A stretch of 64,000 bases of DNA from Mauremys mutica (taxonomy: Eukaryota > Chordata > Testudines > Geoemydidae): the NCBI RefSeq assembly GCF_020497125.1, contig NC_059075.1, positions 45,420,003 to 45,484,002 on the forward strand, written 5' to 3'. The position numbers and the translations under genes are program-made. This document shows positions 1-11,809 of the stretch, one piece after another (positions within the stretch are counted from its first letter, which is position 1; each line of letters begins with the position of its first letter). The notes beneath the pieces were generated by a model, which saw only the letters and a program-made list of their open reading frames with translations, searched no databases and was not told the origin of the DNA.

Positions 1-344
1 AGCAGTAAATAAAATAACTGAAATTACCATGAGGTTGCCCAAGAGAACTTGCTAATGGATTCTGCTCCTCACCTATCTCAGGTTGTCAGAAGATTTGTTT
101 GTAACAGGTGTCTCCTCACGGCCCTTCATCTGGGAAGGGACAAGAGCAAAGTAATTGATCTGATTTATCATAATTTGGACAAGAAATGTTAGTGCTGGTT
201 TCCTTCTCCCTCGTGGATTTTTCACTGACTAGTAGACTTCTCATCGGGAACACAAAGAATAAAAGAAAGGTGTTTTTAAAAGAATGGGGAATATAAAAGG
301 GATGAGGAACCTCCCTGAATAAGATTATTGCACCTAATTACAAA

Positions 345-469
345 GGGTGAAATTCACCCCTATGCAGACAGCCAACTCAAAGCACCGCTGAACCACTTAA
401 AACTTCAGAAACGGAGTTTAATGGTGCAGAGGCCTTTTCTGCTTCTCTGCACAGGGATAAATTTCTCCC
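345..469. mobile_element. MITE-like element with about 24-bp inverted ends, copy 1
   Basis: The left end GGGTGAAATTCACCCCTATG is the approximate inverse of the right end, which closes with CTGCACAGGGATAAATTTCTC. A second diverged copy lies at 14856-14991. No convincing target duplication and no coding capacity were seen. Confidence 0.55.
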
Positions 470-1872
470 AGACAAATTTTTTTTTTTAATTTCATGCACA
501 AGTTAGAGCCAGACCTTGGAAGCTCTAATAACTTAAACTGCACTCAATCTTAGTAGCACTATGGGGACAGTCTTTACCAAAGAATGAGGTGTCCTTGAAT
601 GTTTCTAACAGTGTGTTAAGCACAAGTATATTTTTCTCCCTTGTCAGGTATGAGTGCTGTCTGGCTTCACCTACGTTTTTTTTTCTTGCGTTGACATATT
701 GCGGACAATGCAAAGAAAAATCGCTTTCTAATTGTTTTACTTGCTTTGTCTTTCTCCTTCATTATTTGAAGCATCTTCACTAGTAAAGAGCAAATTACAA
801 AATGTTTGGAGGGCTAGTTTGTATTTTTTAAAATGCTGCTTATTCAGTTGTAGAAAGTCTCCCCCTCTTGTTTTCTCATTTACTGGGCAATCCATTTCTC
901 TCCCCTGCCCTACTCCTACTCTATTTCCATCAGAGGTAGGGTGCAAATAGCCAGAGAGCACTAAGTGCAGTGGAGTCCAACCAAGTAGGTTATCATGTAA
1001 ATGTGTGGGGAGGGAGCAGCAATGGATTGGGACTGGAATGGGACATGGGTTTTGGGGGAACTGAATCATGGGTTGGAGGTGGTCTTCTTATCCATGAATT
1101 TAGATGTAGGATGGGAGAATGTTTGGGCTGGTTATTATATTGCCTTTGAGCTAGTACATCTGTCCTAGTGATGAGTTGTTTACTGATGGAACACTCCCAC
1201 TCAGCCATAAAGCTAAAAATTCCCGTGCAATATACAACAATACAAGAAACTGCCTCCTTTATTGATGAACACCTTGCAAAGTGACCGTTGGGCATTGATT
1301 TCACAGTTCTCTTACAGTCTGAAAATAAAAGAGGAATCTCTGTGCCCTTGTTTTGAAATCTGAGACAAAGTTTGTGGTTTGACTAACTCCACACACATTC
1401 CAGGGCAGATTCAGATGTCTTAAGATGTTCTTTTCCTTGAGTATGCAGGCACATACTCAAGCATGTATATGCAAAACTTACAATACACAATAGTTCAGTG
1501 AAACCACCTGATGTTATATCAAGCCTCTACAGAATGTTTTAGTAATAGAATACAAGTTCTAAACCTTATTTTGTTACTTCAGAGGAGACCTAATTGTGCT
1601 TAGTTTTATCCTGATATATTGTTAAATTTTTGCCACTTTACAGGAACTGGGTCTTCTTCTTCAGCCTCTTAACTTGTTTTCTGCATTGGGACTGACCACT
1701 GTGCGTTTCACTCAGGTCCCAGTAAGAGAATGTAATAATGGCAAATGTTTACTTGTATTGTTTGCATTTATACTTTACATGTCTCTAGTACCTTCCATAT
1801 GGGTCTCTCAGAGTACTTATCAGGCCTCAATACACTCCTGTGTGGAAATAAAGCATTATGTGTTCTTTGCAA
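470..1872. other. Intronic stretch without recognised features
   Basis: No exon, repeat family or long open frame with coding character was identified. Short frames on both strands overlap one another and look like chance. Confidence 0.5.
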
Positions 1873-1995
1873 ATAGGTAAATCAAGACACATTGATTGGC
1901 TTGCCTAAGGCTACACAGGAAGTCCATGGCAGAGACCGGAATAGAACCTCTTGAGTCCCAGTCCTGGGCTATAATTAGATCATCCTTCCTATTTT
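1873..1995 (+). repeat. MIR SINE fragment
   Basis: The run GGCTTGCCTAAGGCTACACA, followed by a GGCAGAGACCGGAATAGAAC-type core and a CCAGTCCTGGGCT tail, is the classic CORE-SINE (MIR) arrangement on the + strand. It is diverged, as expected for an ancient amniote SINE. Confidence 0.7.
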
Positions 1996-4499
1996 CTAGG
2001 AAGAATCCTTCCACTCCTGATAGGTCTGAGGCAATCCTCCTGCCCTTTTCTCCATTTTTTACCACCCAGAATTCTGCCAGATCCATGCCACCTATCACTG
2101 TCCATTTTTTATTGAACATAAGATGATCTGAACTGGGGCTGGGTGTTGTGACTTACATTTATAAACCTTTTTTCCAGGTCATGTAGTTACTACCAGTCCT
2201 AGCTGGCTGTTCAAAGGAAAGGAAAAAACAAAAGCATTAAGTCTGCTGCTACTCCTCAGCCTAACCTCTTCTCTCCCATCTACCCTGAGCACCATATGGG
2301 ACAGTTCTCTCTTAAGTTGTTTGTAACTCACCTAACTTTTACAATATCCTTTACCCAAGAATATGACTGCTACTTTTCCTTCATCTCACTGGCCTTTCCC
2401 CTAGTACATATCTTCGCATCCAGGCCTCCTCCCTACCCAGATAAAAAACACATGCACACCAGTTGGTGATTGCTACCATGCAATACCACTCAAACTGCTG
2501 AGCAGCTGATGTGAGACAAAAGCTCCAAGAAGTGTAATAATACAAAAAGGTTACAATGAAGTGGGATCAACTTGTTTAGCATAAAGAAAATGTTCTGTAA
2601 TCTCACACTTGTGACTGGAACTGGGTGAACTATTCACAGGGAACTACATATTATTAGACTGAAATAGGAGCTCATTTATCTCTGAACTGACTTTGCTTTT
2701 TAAGTATTTGTTAATTTTTTTAATTATTCATTGACAAGAAAATACTTCTGTCTGTGGATTGGTTGTGAGCTCTACCGTGAGTATTCACTACTGTATTTGT
2801 AACTTGCTATTCACACTCTGTGATTCTGCATAGAATTCATCTTTCAAATTAGGTGATTCCCAAACCCACATAGAGCTTTCAAGATAGCTATACAAGTATA
2901 TCCATTGTGAATACTCATACAAATACATATTTGTGTACATAACTGAAACATTTTGCCTCTCCACAAATATTTGCTCCTCCAAATGTCACAGAAAGTAAAT
3001 AAGAGGGACTATGAATCCAATCAAAGTAAATGAAGTTTTTATTCAAATGAATGTTGGAATACACTTTTTTGCAGTATTTGTCTATCTGTACTAATGATTT
3101 ATCATTTGTGAAGCAAGTAATTTACAATAGAGAAAACTGAGATAGCTCTGTAGAGAGTCAAAAGTAAATCTAGATCTAAAATGCAATATGGTTTTAAAAA
3201 AAAATCTGCCCCTTGCCTGTTTCTATAATGTTACTGTTCTGCTATGTTTCTTTATGGCCTTGTACTTAAAATATCATCATTGCAGTACTATAATACTTAA
3301 AATATAACCACATATATTGGCATAATTTATATCTATGGCTTAAAATAATTAGATTTTTGTTCTGAAATGTAATGTTCATTTGTTCAACAGCTTGTGTGAA
3401 TTGAAAGATTTACTGTTAAAATAAACGGCAGAATTATACTCTCAATTTAGTTATTATCCCATAAGTAATATAAACAACCTGAAGAACTTGTGCCAAATGG
3501 TAGAATAAACTACCTTATCAAGGTCCATTTTATAATATCAGGTTTCACATGAAATTTAAGCTCTAGTAATGCCATATGCAGCATGTATAGTAGCTGTGCA
3601 AATCTGCATCCATATACAGCACTAACAAATAGCACCAGAGTAAATGTTTAAGGTAATAAATTTGATAGCTATTTAAATTGTGATCCAGTTATAGTTGAAT
3701 ATAAGCATGTAAACAGCTAAAAATATAGCCTCAGACTATCCATTTTCAAATCTAGTTATGCTTATAGAAGCAACTGCAATTAGGTATGTCTGGAATCACA
3801 GGAAATTAATTAAAGTATAAATTCTAGTTGTTGACCTTAAATTTCAGAAAGCTATACAAGTTTAAAAGCTTTTTTAGAATTTACATTGCCCAGAAGATTT
3901 AATTTGCTTTTGTTACTATGCCAAATAATTTTTCATCCTGCAGTAATATCATCTAAATTGACTGAGTACCCAAAGTTATATATTTACATTATGCATATAA
4001 ATGCTTTCACTATTTTGCAATCATGGAAGGAAATATCAAGGATTTGATTTACATCTTAAAATTGCACGGTGCAGCTGTCATCTCAGTTAGATGTAATAAG
4101 GGTGTGTAAGTTAAAGGGGAGACAGAAGACTCACTTATTAACAAAGATCATGAATATGGTCCAAATGCTATTTTTTCTTGAACGAGAGAAAGCACACATT
4201 TTTCTTTCCCTCTGATCTTCTCAGCAGCAGAACTGGTGTATTGGCAGCACAATACTGAGCACCAAGAATCTCTGGAATTCATGAGTGAAATCCTGGCCTC
4301 ATTGAAGACAATGGGCAAAACTTCTATTGAGTTTCATGGAGCCAGGGTTTACACCATGAGTCTGTGCTGTGTGGACTAGGTTTGGTTGCTGACAGTATAT
4401 TTAAATACAGATATCAAGTACTCATTTACCCCTTTTTGATTATAAGGAAATTATAGCAATTTTAACATGGATTGAAAAGCTTGTAACAAATATCTCCAG
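1996..4499. other. AT-rich intronic stretch without recognised features
   Basis: About 2.5 kb with no identifiable exon or repeat. From about 3000 to 4200 it is very AT-rich and appears unique within the window. Confidence 0.45.
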
Positions 4500-4919
4500 C
4501 AGCTGGCGATGTGGCACTAGATGGAAATGGTGCTGAGTTTCTACAGATAATTTTTTCCCAGGTGTCTGGATGGTGGGTCTTGCCCACATGCTCAGGGTCT
4601 AACTGACCACCATATTTGGCATCAGGAAGGAATTTTCCCCCAGATCAAATTAGCAGAGACCCTGGGGGAGGGAGGGTTCACCTTCCTTTGCAGCATGGGA
4701 CATGAGTCACTTGCAGGCTTCAGCTAGTGTAAATGATGGATTCTCTATAACCTGAAGTCTTTAAATCGTGTTTTGAGACTTCAGTAACTCACCTGGAGGT
4801 TACAGGTCTATTACAAGAGTGGGTGGGTGAGGTTCTGTCACTTGAAATGTGCAAGGAAGTCATATTAGATGATCATGATGGTTCTTTCTCTCCTTAAAGT
4901 CCATGAGGCTATGAGAAAG
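4500..4919 (+). mobile_element. CR1 LINE 3' end (sense)
   Basis: This is the typical CR1 3' non-coding tail. It contains GGTGTCTGGATGGTGGGTCT, a GGAAGGAATTTTCCCCCAGA block and, near the end, TAGATGATCATGATGGTTCT followed by CCTTAAAGTCCATGAGGCTATGAG. It is 5'-truncated and has no open reading frame. The terminal octamer-like ATGAG repeats are interrupted by the LTR that begins at 4920. Confidence 0.85.
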
Positions 4920-5606
4920 TGTAGCGATGTGGCGACTCACTGGCACGGCGCCTCCTGCTGGTAATCCAGGGAATTAGCTTTTCCAGCCTTGGAGCACCCT
5001 CTGCCAGCCAGTATCCCGCTTGCTTCAGGCCCCCGTGTCCCTCCCGGACCCCAGTGCCCCTTTGCCTTGGATGTTGCCCCCTGTCAGTATCCCCACTCTC
5101 TGGGTCTCCCCACCCAGGGGAACCCCCAACCCTCTACCCCCACCTCGCTTCAGTGGCTACTGCCAGTCACCATCTAGCCCCTGCTCACTGGGGCAGACTG
5201 CAGTCTATACCACTCATCATTGGGAAGGGGGGTTTGGACCTGTTGCCTTTGCCTACACTGGGCTGCACCTCTGCAACCCCAGTACCCTTCCCAGCCTTTA
5301 CCAAGGCCTGCAGCCTGGGGGGTTTCCAGCCTGGAGCTCCCCAGCTCCTCTGGCCTTTCCCCAGCTCTGCTCCACTCTAGGTGCCCTGCTGAGGTCCCAA
5401 GCAGCCCATCTCTCTCCACAGCTAGAAAGAGATTGACTGAGCTCCTGGCCCACAGCCTTTTATAGGGCCAGCTGTGGCCTGATTGGGGCGTGGTCCCAGC
5501 TGTGGCTGCCTTCCCCATCAGCCTAGTCTTTGGCTCGCAGCCCCAGTCCTCTCCCAGGGCTGGCTGTAACCCTTTCAGGGCTGGAGCGGGTGACCACCCC
5601 ACTACA
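4920..5606 (-). mobile_element. Solo LTR of an endogenous retrovirus-like element
   Basis: The 687-bp unit begins TGTAG and ends CTACA, with a perfect 5-bp target duplication GAAAG at 4915-4919 and 5607-5611. A minus-strand TATA box (CCTATAAAAGGC, at 5455-5466) sets the orientation. There is no internal coding region, so this is a solo LTR left by recombination. Its GC-rich sequence gives spurious open frames on both strands. Its insertion point is the 3' tail of a CR1. Confidence 0.85.
5455..5466 (-). promoter_or_regulatory. TATA box of the solo LTR
   Basis: On the minus strand this reads CCTATAAAAGGC, a strong TATA match about 140 bp inside the right-hand edge of the LTR, the expected U3/R position for a minus-oriented LTR. 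Whether it is active today cannot be told from sequence. Confidence 0.55.
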
Positions 5607-5822
5607 GAAAGCCTTACACAGCACTTGGTATCAAATGGGGGAGGGTTAGTAAGAGCTGGGTGAACAGACTTTGAAAGCAAAAAAAACCTAAGGTACCTAT
5701 GCTGTCAGGCACCCAGAAGACTCTCTTGGTGAGGAATAGTAGACTTGACAACTTGTAGGAGGGAGAGAATACAAGGTCTCTCTTCTCCTCAGCCGAGTAA
5801 CACCTCAGCCTCTCTTCCCCAC

Positions 5823-6022
5823 TAGAGTGACTAGACGTCCCGATAAAATCGGGACCGTCCCAATATTCAGTCGTTTGTCCCGCGTCCCAACAGATGTATG
5901 GTCGGGATGCCATTTGTCCTGATATTCTGGCTCGGGGCTTTTCTTTTTTTGCTTCGGCGGTGCTTCGGACCTGCCCACCTCCATGTGTCCCGATGTTTTG
6001 TTCATGTAATCTGGTCACCCTA
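5823..6022. mobile_element. Non-autonomous hAT element, TAGGGTGACC family
   Basis: The ends TAGAGTGACTAGACGTCCC and CTGGTCACCCTA are inverted repeats, flanked by a perfect 8-bp target duplication TTCCCCAC at 5815-5822 and 6023-6030. It is 200 bp with no coding capacity. Related copies are at 22855, 24642 and 58368. Confidence 0.88.
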
Positions 6023-6030
6023 TTCCCCAC

Positions 6031-7977
6031 CATCCTGTGGATTTCACTGCATGCAGGATAAGACTGGCTTGCGGACTTTTGCAGAGGGAGGGGTCACTGG
6101 GAAGCATCATGGTGGGAACAAAAACTGGGAGAAAACACTGGATTTTGTAAAACCAGCAAGGACAGTGGGACAGACCATGGAAACAGATGTGTGATTTTTA
6201 GGGACATATGATCACCTTATGTAAGAGGGTATTACACAGAAACTGCTTCATTGAATTATATAATGATTACTAATGGGAAATGGCTGACAGAGATGGCAAA
6301 AGAAACCAAGCATCCTTCATGTTGAAGAGGAGTTTATTTGTGCCTTACACATTAGAGAAGTCATTCCAGGGCAGTTTCTGTCCCTATAGATTACCCCTTT
6401 CATGATGTCAAGAATGAGAAGGACCTGGGATTATTTGTCCTACAAATGGCAGTTGTATAGCTGCACGAATATGAGTCATTTAATTGTAGCTTCTTTGATT
6501 TTGGATCACAGAGATTTACAGCTTGGAGTTTAGGTTTTGAATAAACACCAAAAATCTCAAAAAGAAAAGCATTTAAAATGGCCATTTTTACATGGCTTCC
6601 ACCTGAAACCATAACCCTTCCTGGACCCATCCTTTCCTCTCTGTTTTCAGGCTCTTGTCCTCAGCTAATTTGGGAATCCCTCCGTTTATGTAATCTTCTG
6701 AGGTGGATTGAGGACAGTGGCTACTGCCTCCTCTTACAAACATCAGGAAGTCTTTGTGGTAAACTTGGGAGGGAGAGGGAGATAATTATTGCTGCAGCAT
6801 TTTGTACAGACTGGAGAATCAGCAAAGCTGATGGAGAAGAGGTTACAGACTAGTTGAGGAAAATGTCAGTTGTTTGAACCTTTTTCTAGTGATACGTTCA
6901 GTAAACTTGCACCATGTCGCAGTATCCACTGTCTATTGCTTCTTGTTGTGTGGCCACGTTGTTAATACACTCTTAAGCCCCGGTGCTTCAAAGGGCTCTG
7001 CATGGGCAGGACTGTGGCCTTATCTTGTTAGCGTCCTTTCACTCTGACTCTGAAAAATGTTTAGTTGCAGGTTTTGCTTCTTAGACTTCAGAATCCTAAC
7101 CAGACCAGAAATGCATGATGCTTTCTATTTAGTCAAGCGGGTTAGCTTCTGTAATTCTGACAGGGCCAATAATGTATAAGACACAGTCCTCCTGCTTTCA
7201 AAAATGCAAGAAATTCACTTAAATATGAGCATTTGGTTAATACTGTTTTCAGAGAGAAATAGATTTGAAGCAGAAAAAAAGCATTGTGTATCTCCAGGTT
7301 GTGCTCAATCCCCTAGGCAATAATTTAAAACAGACCAGGTTGTTTTTGAAGTGAATGCTTTCACCCTTCTTTATTATTACTAGTACTACTACAGGGTGCT
7401 GCTGTGGCTGCTGCTCCTCCCCCCAGCAAAACAAATAAACATCTTGTCAGTTCTTCCTCTAGCTTCTTATAACAAGTACGGGTGATCAGTTAGCTAGTAC
7501 ATTAAAAAGTTAAACCTTCTTTTATTGAGGCAAGCAATTCCAAATCAAATAACCCAGTTCACAGATCTAGATTAGAGCACATAATTGGCATGTATTTTAG
7601 GATTGCTGTTAAAGCTATTAAAAAGATTTACTAGGGAAGGAATGGATCCAGAAACCCTAAAGGGAGGAATATGTTGTTTGTGTCAGTGTTACAAATGGAC
7701 TCGCTCAATACTAAGATCTTCTCTCCCTTTAAAAAATAAATTGAAATAAATGTAAAAAATATTATTTAACATTTTTAATAAGAAGTTATCCTTTTACCGC
7801 ATAAACGGATACAAATAAATTATTATTTTATTAAAGCGCTTATTCTGTCTCTGCATTTTACGAGCAGAAATATTAAGTATTAAGAAATATACAGTATGGT
7901 TGTATGTGGCTATAGGATAAAGCTAAAGTAAAATAATTTTAATATATATTATCTTTATTGAGGTAGCCCAGGATTAA
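6031..7977. other. Intronic stretch without recognised features
   Basis: No exon or named repeat was identified. Small open frames, such as 6578-6853 on the + strand, show no recognisable family features. Confidence 0.45.
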
Positions 7978-8093
7978 GGCCCCAATCCAGCAAATACTTA
8001 TGCATGTGCTTAAATGTATGCACATGAGTAGCTTGTTGAATAATTTGTATGTGTACAGGTAGCACATGCATAAGTATTTACAGGATAGGGGCC
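7978..8093. mobile_element. Palindromic MITE, GGCCCCAATCC family
   Basis: The outer arms GGCCCCAATCCAGCAAATAC and GTATTTACAGGATAGGGGCC are inverted copies, and the inner arms TTATGCATGTGC and GCACATGCATAA also pair. The 116-bp element folds as a long hairpin. Other copies are at 40272-40399 and 56734-56863. Confidence 0.65.
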
Positions 8094-10077
8094 TAAGTTT
8101 TTCCCAGAGTATTTTAGAAACAATCACCTTTATTCTAAATTTCTGCTTAGGACGAAAGTCTTAAAACTTTTGAAAAAAGTTTTACGGTTTAGGACTGTCT
8201 TTCTATGTGTAAATACTAGTCTACAATTTCTTTCAATTATTAGTGAATTTTTAAAAGGTTTCTTTTTACAACAAATGGAGCCCATCACTTTTGAATTTAA
8301 ACTTTGAGGTATAAATGATCAAGGCTTAAACATACTAATATTAGTATAAATCCTACACGTTTGTGTGTGCTAAGATTTTTTTTTTCAGTCTTGATTTCTT
8401 GGCTAGTGTAATGTAACAACTTACAACATTCCATTGCTGTTATTACTGTTGGACTTTGTGCGATGCCATTGAGGCATTTTCAGCTATTAACCTTCCCAAG
8501 GGTTCTTTTCAGACAAAATGTTATGCATCAACTCTCATATGAGTGTAAACCTCTAGAACAGCAGTCTCTACTTTGCCAACTTGGCAGCAAGTTCTCTCAC
8601 TAATAAAAGAGGTTACCTCAGATAGAGATCCCACATGTGCCTGAACTGCTTTTCTTAGGACTATGGAGCAATCCAACGTTTCCTTCTAAATGCATTCAAA
8701 AGAAGTGTGGGTTTGCCTTCATAATTGCCCAAAGAATTATATTACATCACTGGAAATTTGTCTCCCAGAGTGAAGAAAATGCTTAGATTTGGTAGTGCAA
8801 ACAGCTTAGGAAACACTGATAGGCAAAACTAAGAATGCCTTTTGCTGAAATGTGAAAACCTTTTTTGATCCTGCTGAATCCAGTTAAGATGGAAGAGAAA
8901 ATTGCTGTTTAATATCATTTAACTAAAATTGTACTATTATTTGAATCTGATGGTGTCTAATCAGAATAAGAAGCCATATTTGTATGTTGGAGCACGGCAG
9001 GTCCAGTACCTATCTAAAACACTAATGTATACTATGTGTGAAGAACATAAGTAAAAAGGTAAACATGCTTGTTTTGTCTTTTGCTCAGGACTTGCAGCAG
9101 TATTTGATTATAATAATTAATGTCCGGATGATTCTTTGAAGCCGGCGTTATCTAATGCACAGGGCTGATGTTACATAAGTTATAATGGCAGTCTGTAGAT
9201 TGCCTCTCACAATGCTATTCTGAACTGAGATTACTAACATTTGTGTCTGTGTTATTTTATACTGGATAGTAATTGAAAAAATCTAACAAGAAATTATGTT
9301 CTTCCAACTCTGTTGGAAGTTCCCTGGATGTGGAACTTGGCTAGGCTACTCGAGTGAGCATCTTTGCAGCTCTACAGTTTTAAAAATGAGCTATTATGGA
9401 AGAGTGCACATTTTGGTTTTAGATGATAACTTTCTCTACAAAGTCCTCTTATTGTGTAGGATGTAGCCAAAGACTTCTAAGTGTAATCAAACTGTGAACA
9501 AAGCACAGTATATCCAAGGCTCAAACTGGAAAAAGATGTCATTATGATCCCCCTCAACCCCCATCCCACATACACACTTTTAAAACAAAGGGTGGGGGGA
9601 TGGGGAATCTCTAGCGTCTTTTTCCTTTTCTCTATTGGCAGCTTTGAGAAGTGGGTATAACCCCATTTGGAGCACTCAGTAGATTAACACAGTGAGTTAT
9701 GCTGACCACCTTTATCCAGAACTTGTAAATACTGGCATATATGTTTGCAGTCTTAAATCATAATCTTTTTATTATTCTTAAGGCTGATGTGCTGCAAGTA
9801 TTGTCAGCCCACTGCTGAAACCTCTGCATTATGTGTCCAAATATGAGCAGAAGAAAGGTGACTTCATTAAAATATTGATAGCTGCATTTTATATTGTTCG
9901 CCTCTGTGTTAAATGTCTAAATGTGACTATTAGGAGCCTGATCTCACTTCCAATAGAATCTCCTGATGATTTTAATTGGAGTTGGATCAGACACTAAAAA
10001 TAAGAAATTGTATGGTAGGTTCATTTCACAGTGGTAAAACGCATTACAATATGCTACTTCAGATTTCTAAAAACAGG
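8094..10077. other. Intronic stretch without a confident repeat or gene
   Basis: It is mostly AT-rich unique-looking sequence. Around 9930-9995 a short palindrome (GAGCCTGATCTCAC ... GTTGGATCAGAC) resembles the ends of the small MITEs listed elsewhere. Confidence 0.4.
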
Positions 10078-10165
10078 GGCTGATTCAAAGACCATTAAAA
10101 GACTTACAGCTTGCAGGCTTACCCCCAAGAACTTCCATGGACTTTGGATCAAGCCCATGATTAGC
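10078..10165. mobile_element. Small palindromic MITE interrupted by a 30-bp segment
   Basis: The left end GGGGCTGATTCAAAGACCAT and right end CCATGGACTTTGGATCAAGC are the inverted ends of the family also seen at 11756 and 31814. Between them lies a 30-bp block (10105-10134) foreign to the family, which recurs exactly at 11244-11273. Confidence 0.5.
10105..10134 (+). repeat. Exact 30-bp direct repeat, copy 1
   Basis: It begins TACAGCTTGCAGGCTTACCC and ends AAGAACTT. The same 30 bases occur at 11244-11273 in the same orientation. The flanks of the two copies are unrelated. Confidence 0.85.
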
Positions 10166-10445
10166 AGTTTATCTTTTACACAACAAGAAAGAGGTATAAA
10201 TTGTAAAAGTTCTGGCTATCTGAGTACTATGAACTATGAAAAAGTTACTTTTAAAGCTGTATTTCTCCTTTATTTAATAATGCCTATGAAAGTGGTGTTA
10301 ATAAGAATAAATATCAGGAACAGTCTATAATAATGAATAAGATGTATCAATAAACCTTAAAATCCCTTTTATATAGAAATTGGAAAGCCAAAAGTGGCTT
10401 TTAAAATCCTTAACTTCACATGCTGTTATAAATTGTATTTTTTAG

Positions 10446-10529
10446 GTTCCAAATTCAAAGAGGGAAAACTGATCCAACCAGTTACAAGAGCTTGGGGGAC
10501 AGTTTTAGGACTATTTTCCGGACTGAAGG
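10446..10529 (+). CDS. SLC25A21: SLC25A21 internal coding exon (matrix loop of carrier repeat 1)
   Basis: The exon is 84 bp: one base completing a split codon, 27 whole codons and two bases of the next codon. It reads FQIQRGKTDPTSYK, then SLGDSFRTIFRTE plus the first two bases of Gly. This matches the mitochondrial 2-oxodicarboxylate carrier, which exchanges 2-oxoadipate and 2-oxoglutarate across the inner mitochondrial membrane in lysine and tryptophan breakdown. In the known protein this block follows the signature ending DVVKTR; the Arg codon is split at the left boundary. The acceptor is a T-rich tract ending TTTTTTAG and the donor is GTAAGA. The GG at the exon end joins the A opening the exon at 57642 to make Gly, as the family requires. 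A few residues differ from my memory of the human protein, none giving a stop or frameshift. The exon with the preceding signature is not in the window. Confidence 0.93.
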
Positions 10530-11047
10530 GTAAGAATACATATGTTATATTTGTCAATTTTATGTGACTGTTTCTAATCACCCAACTTTCCAGACATTAG
10601 AACACTGCTTTTAAATTAACCCTTTCTCCTGTGGTCAGAATTTGTCAAACATTTTATTTGACATCATAAACACAATCTGAAATGTCTTACACATCATTTA
10701 GATGCAGAATGCTTAATTATGCTCTTTGTTACCCAGTATGGACTGATTGAATTCAATAGTGTAATACAGGTGTGAATGATTTGGCCTAGAATCTATGCCA
10801 TTAAAATCCTCTCTATTTAATATATAATAACACCAGTCCAGTGCAGCACCAATTTCTGAACTCTGATTAACTGGCATTTCAAGTTAGCCAAGGGGATAGC
10901 CAGCAGTTGCCCTACCTAATGCTCCACAGGAGCAGCTTCTTGGTTCTGTGGAGCATCTAAGATCTTCTCTAGGGCTCCTCCCCCTAACTTTAAATACATA
11001 AGCAGTCTCACTGATGCCAGTGAGTTCAGTGGGATTACTCACACGTT

Positions 11048-11145
11048 TAAAAAAGAACAGGAGTACTTGTGGCACCTTAGAGACTAACAAATTTATTGGA
11101 GCATAAGCTTTCATGGGCTACAGCCCACTTCTTCGGATGCATGGA
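11048..11145 (-). mobile_element. Penelope-like element 3' fragment
   Basis: It contains GAGTACTTGTGGCACCTTAG, AGACTAACAAATTTATTGGA and CCCACTTCTTCGGATGCATG, the conserved 3' non-coding block of the family described at 39572 and 51363, in antisense orientation. The terminal GTAGCCGTGTTAG block is missing. No target duplication was seen. Confidence 0.7.
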
Positions 11146-11243
11146 ATGCAAGTTTAAAGTTAAGCACATTAGCCACAGGACCTCTGCATGATTGATGCTC
11201 GCCTATAATAGAGGGGACTCAAATTAGCCAAATCCCAGTTTTA

Positions 11244-11273
11244 TACAGCTTGCAGGCTTACCCCCAAGAACTT
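11244..11273 (+). repeat. Exact 30-bp direct repeat, copy 2
   Basis: Identical over 30 bases to 10105-10134, in different flanking sequence about 1.1 kb away, on the other side of the SLC25A21 exon. Confidence 0.85.
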
Positions 11274-11755
11274 TGAAAATACAGTAGAAACCTGATTTTA
11301 CAATGTATGGATTTTCAATACGTGACTTTACTATGGATGGAATAGAATTGTGCTTTTACGTAAGTTGTTTTCAATTACTAAGTAACGAAATCTTTACAAA
11401 TGTTTCCATTAAGTTTGTGAGATAGAAGACTGCAAATCCCTCTGCACTGATTATGTTGCTTTCAGTTACTTTTTGATTCCTGTTGAAGAACTACTGTGCA
11501 TCACACCTATAAGTCATATGACATTTTAAAAAACATACAAGAGTTTGCAAAAATAACAGGATTTCTGTTTTTTCCTGATTTGTGTGGGTGTTATTCTTTA
11601 TCCCTTCTGAAAGGAAAATGAATAATGTATAATTCCTTCATCTACTTGTTTTAAAAAAGTATAAATCAGGTATAAATCACCAGTAATTCAGTATTTTGAG
11701 TTCAGTGGGCATTTGGGTGTGATATGAATGCAGGACTGGAGGCTTCATGTCTTTT

Positions 11756-11809
11756 GGGTCTGATCCAAAGCCTACTGAAGTCAATGGAAGTCTTTCTTGA
11801 CTTTAGTGG
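11756..11809. mobile_element. Half of a small palindromic MITE
   Basis: GGGTCTGATCCAAAGCCTAC followed by TGAAGTCAATGGAAGTC and the inverse GACTTTAGTGGGAC match the family at 31814-31886. The right terminus is lost. Confidence 0.5.

Larger units (their letters stand above)
1..10445 (+). other. SLC25A21: SLC25A21 intron upstream of the first visible exon (3' part)
   Basis: The exon at 10446 begins mid-codon after a normal 3' splice site, so this stretch is the 3' part of an intron. No block encoding the preceding carrier signature (HPLDVVKTR) was found here. Repeats within it are listed separately. Confidence 0.8.

Noticed and set aside
5174..5680. 168-codon minus-strand frame
   Set aside because: It runs across the solo LTR boundary at 5606 and is a chance frame in GC-rich LTR sequence.
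10031..10330. 99-codon + strand frame just upstream of the first exon
   Set aside because: It covers a MITE and the 30-bp repeat and does not match the preceding SLC25A21 segment; it is also out of splice context.
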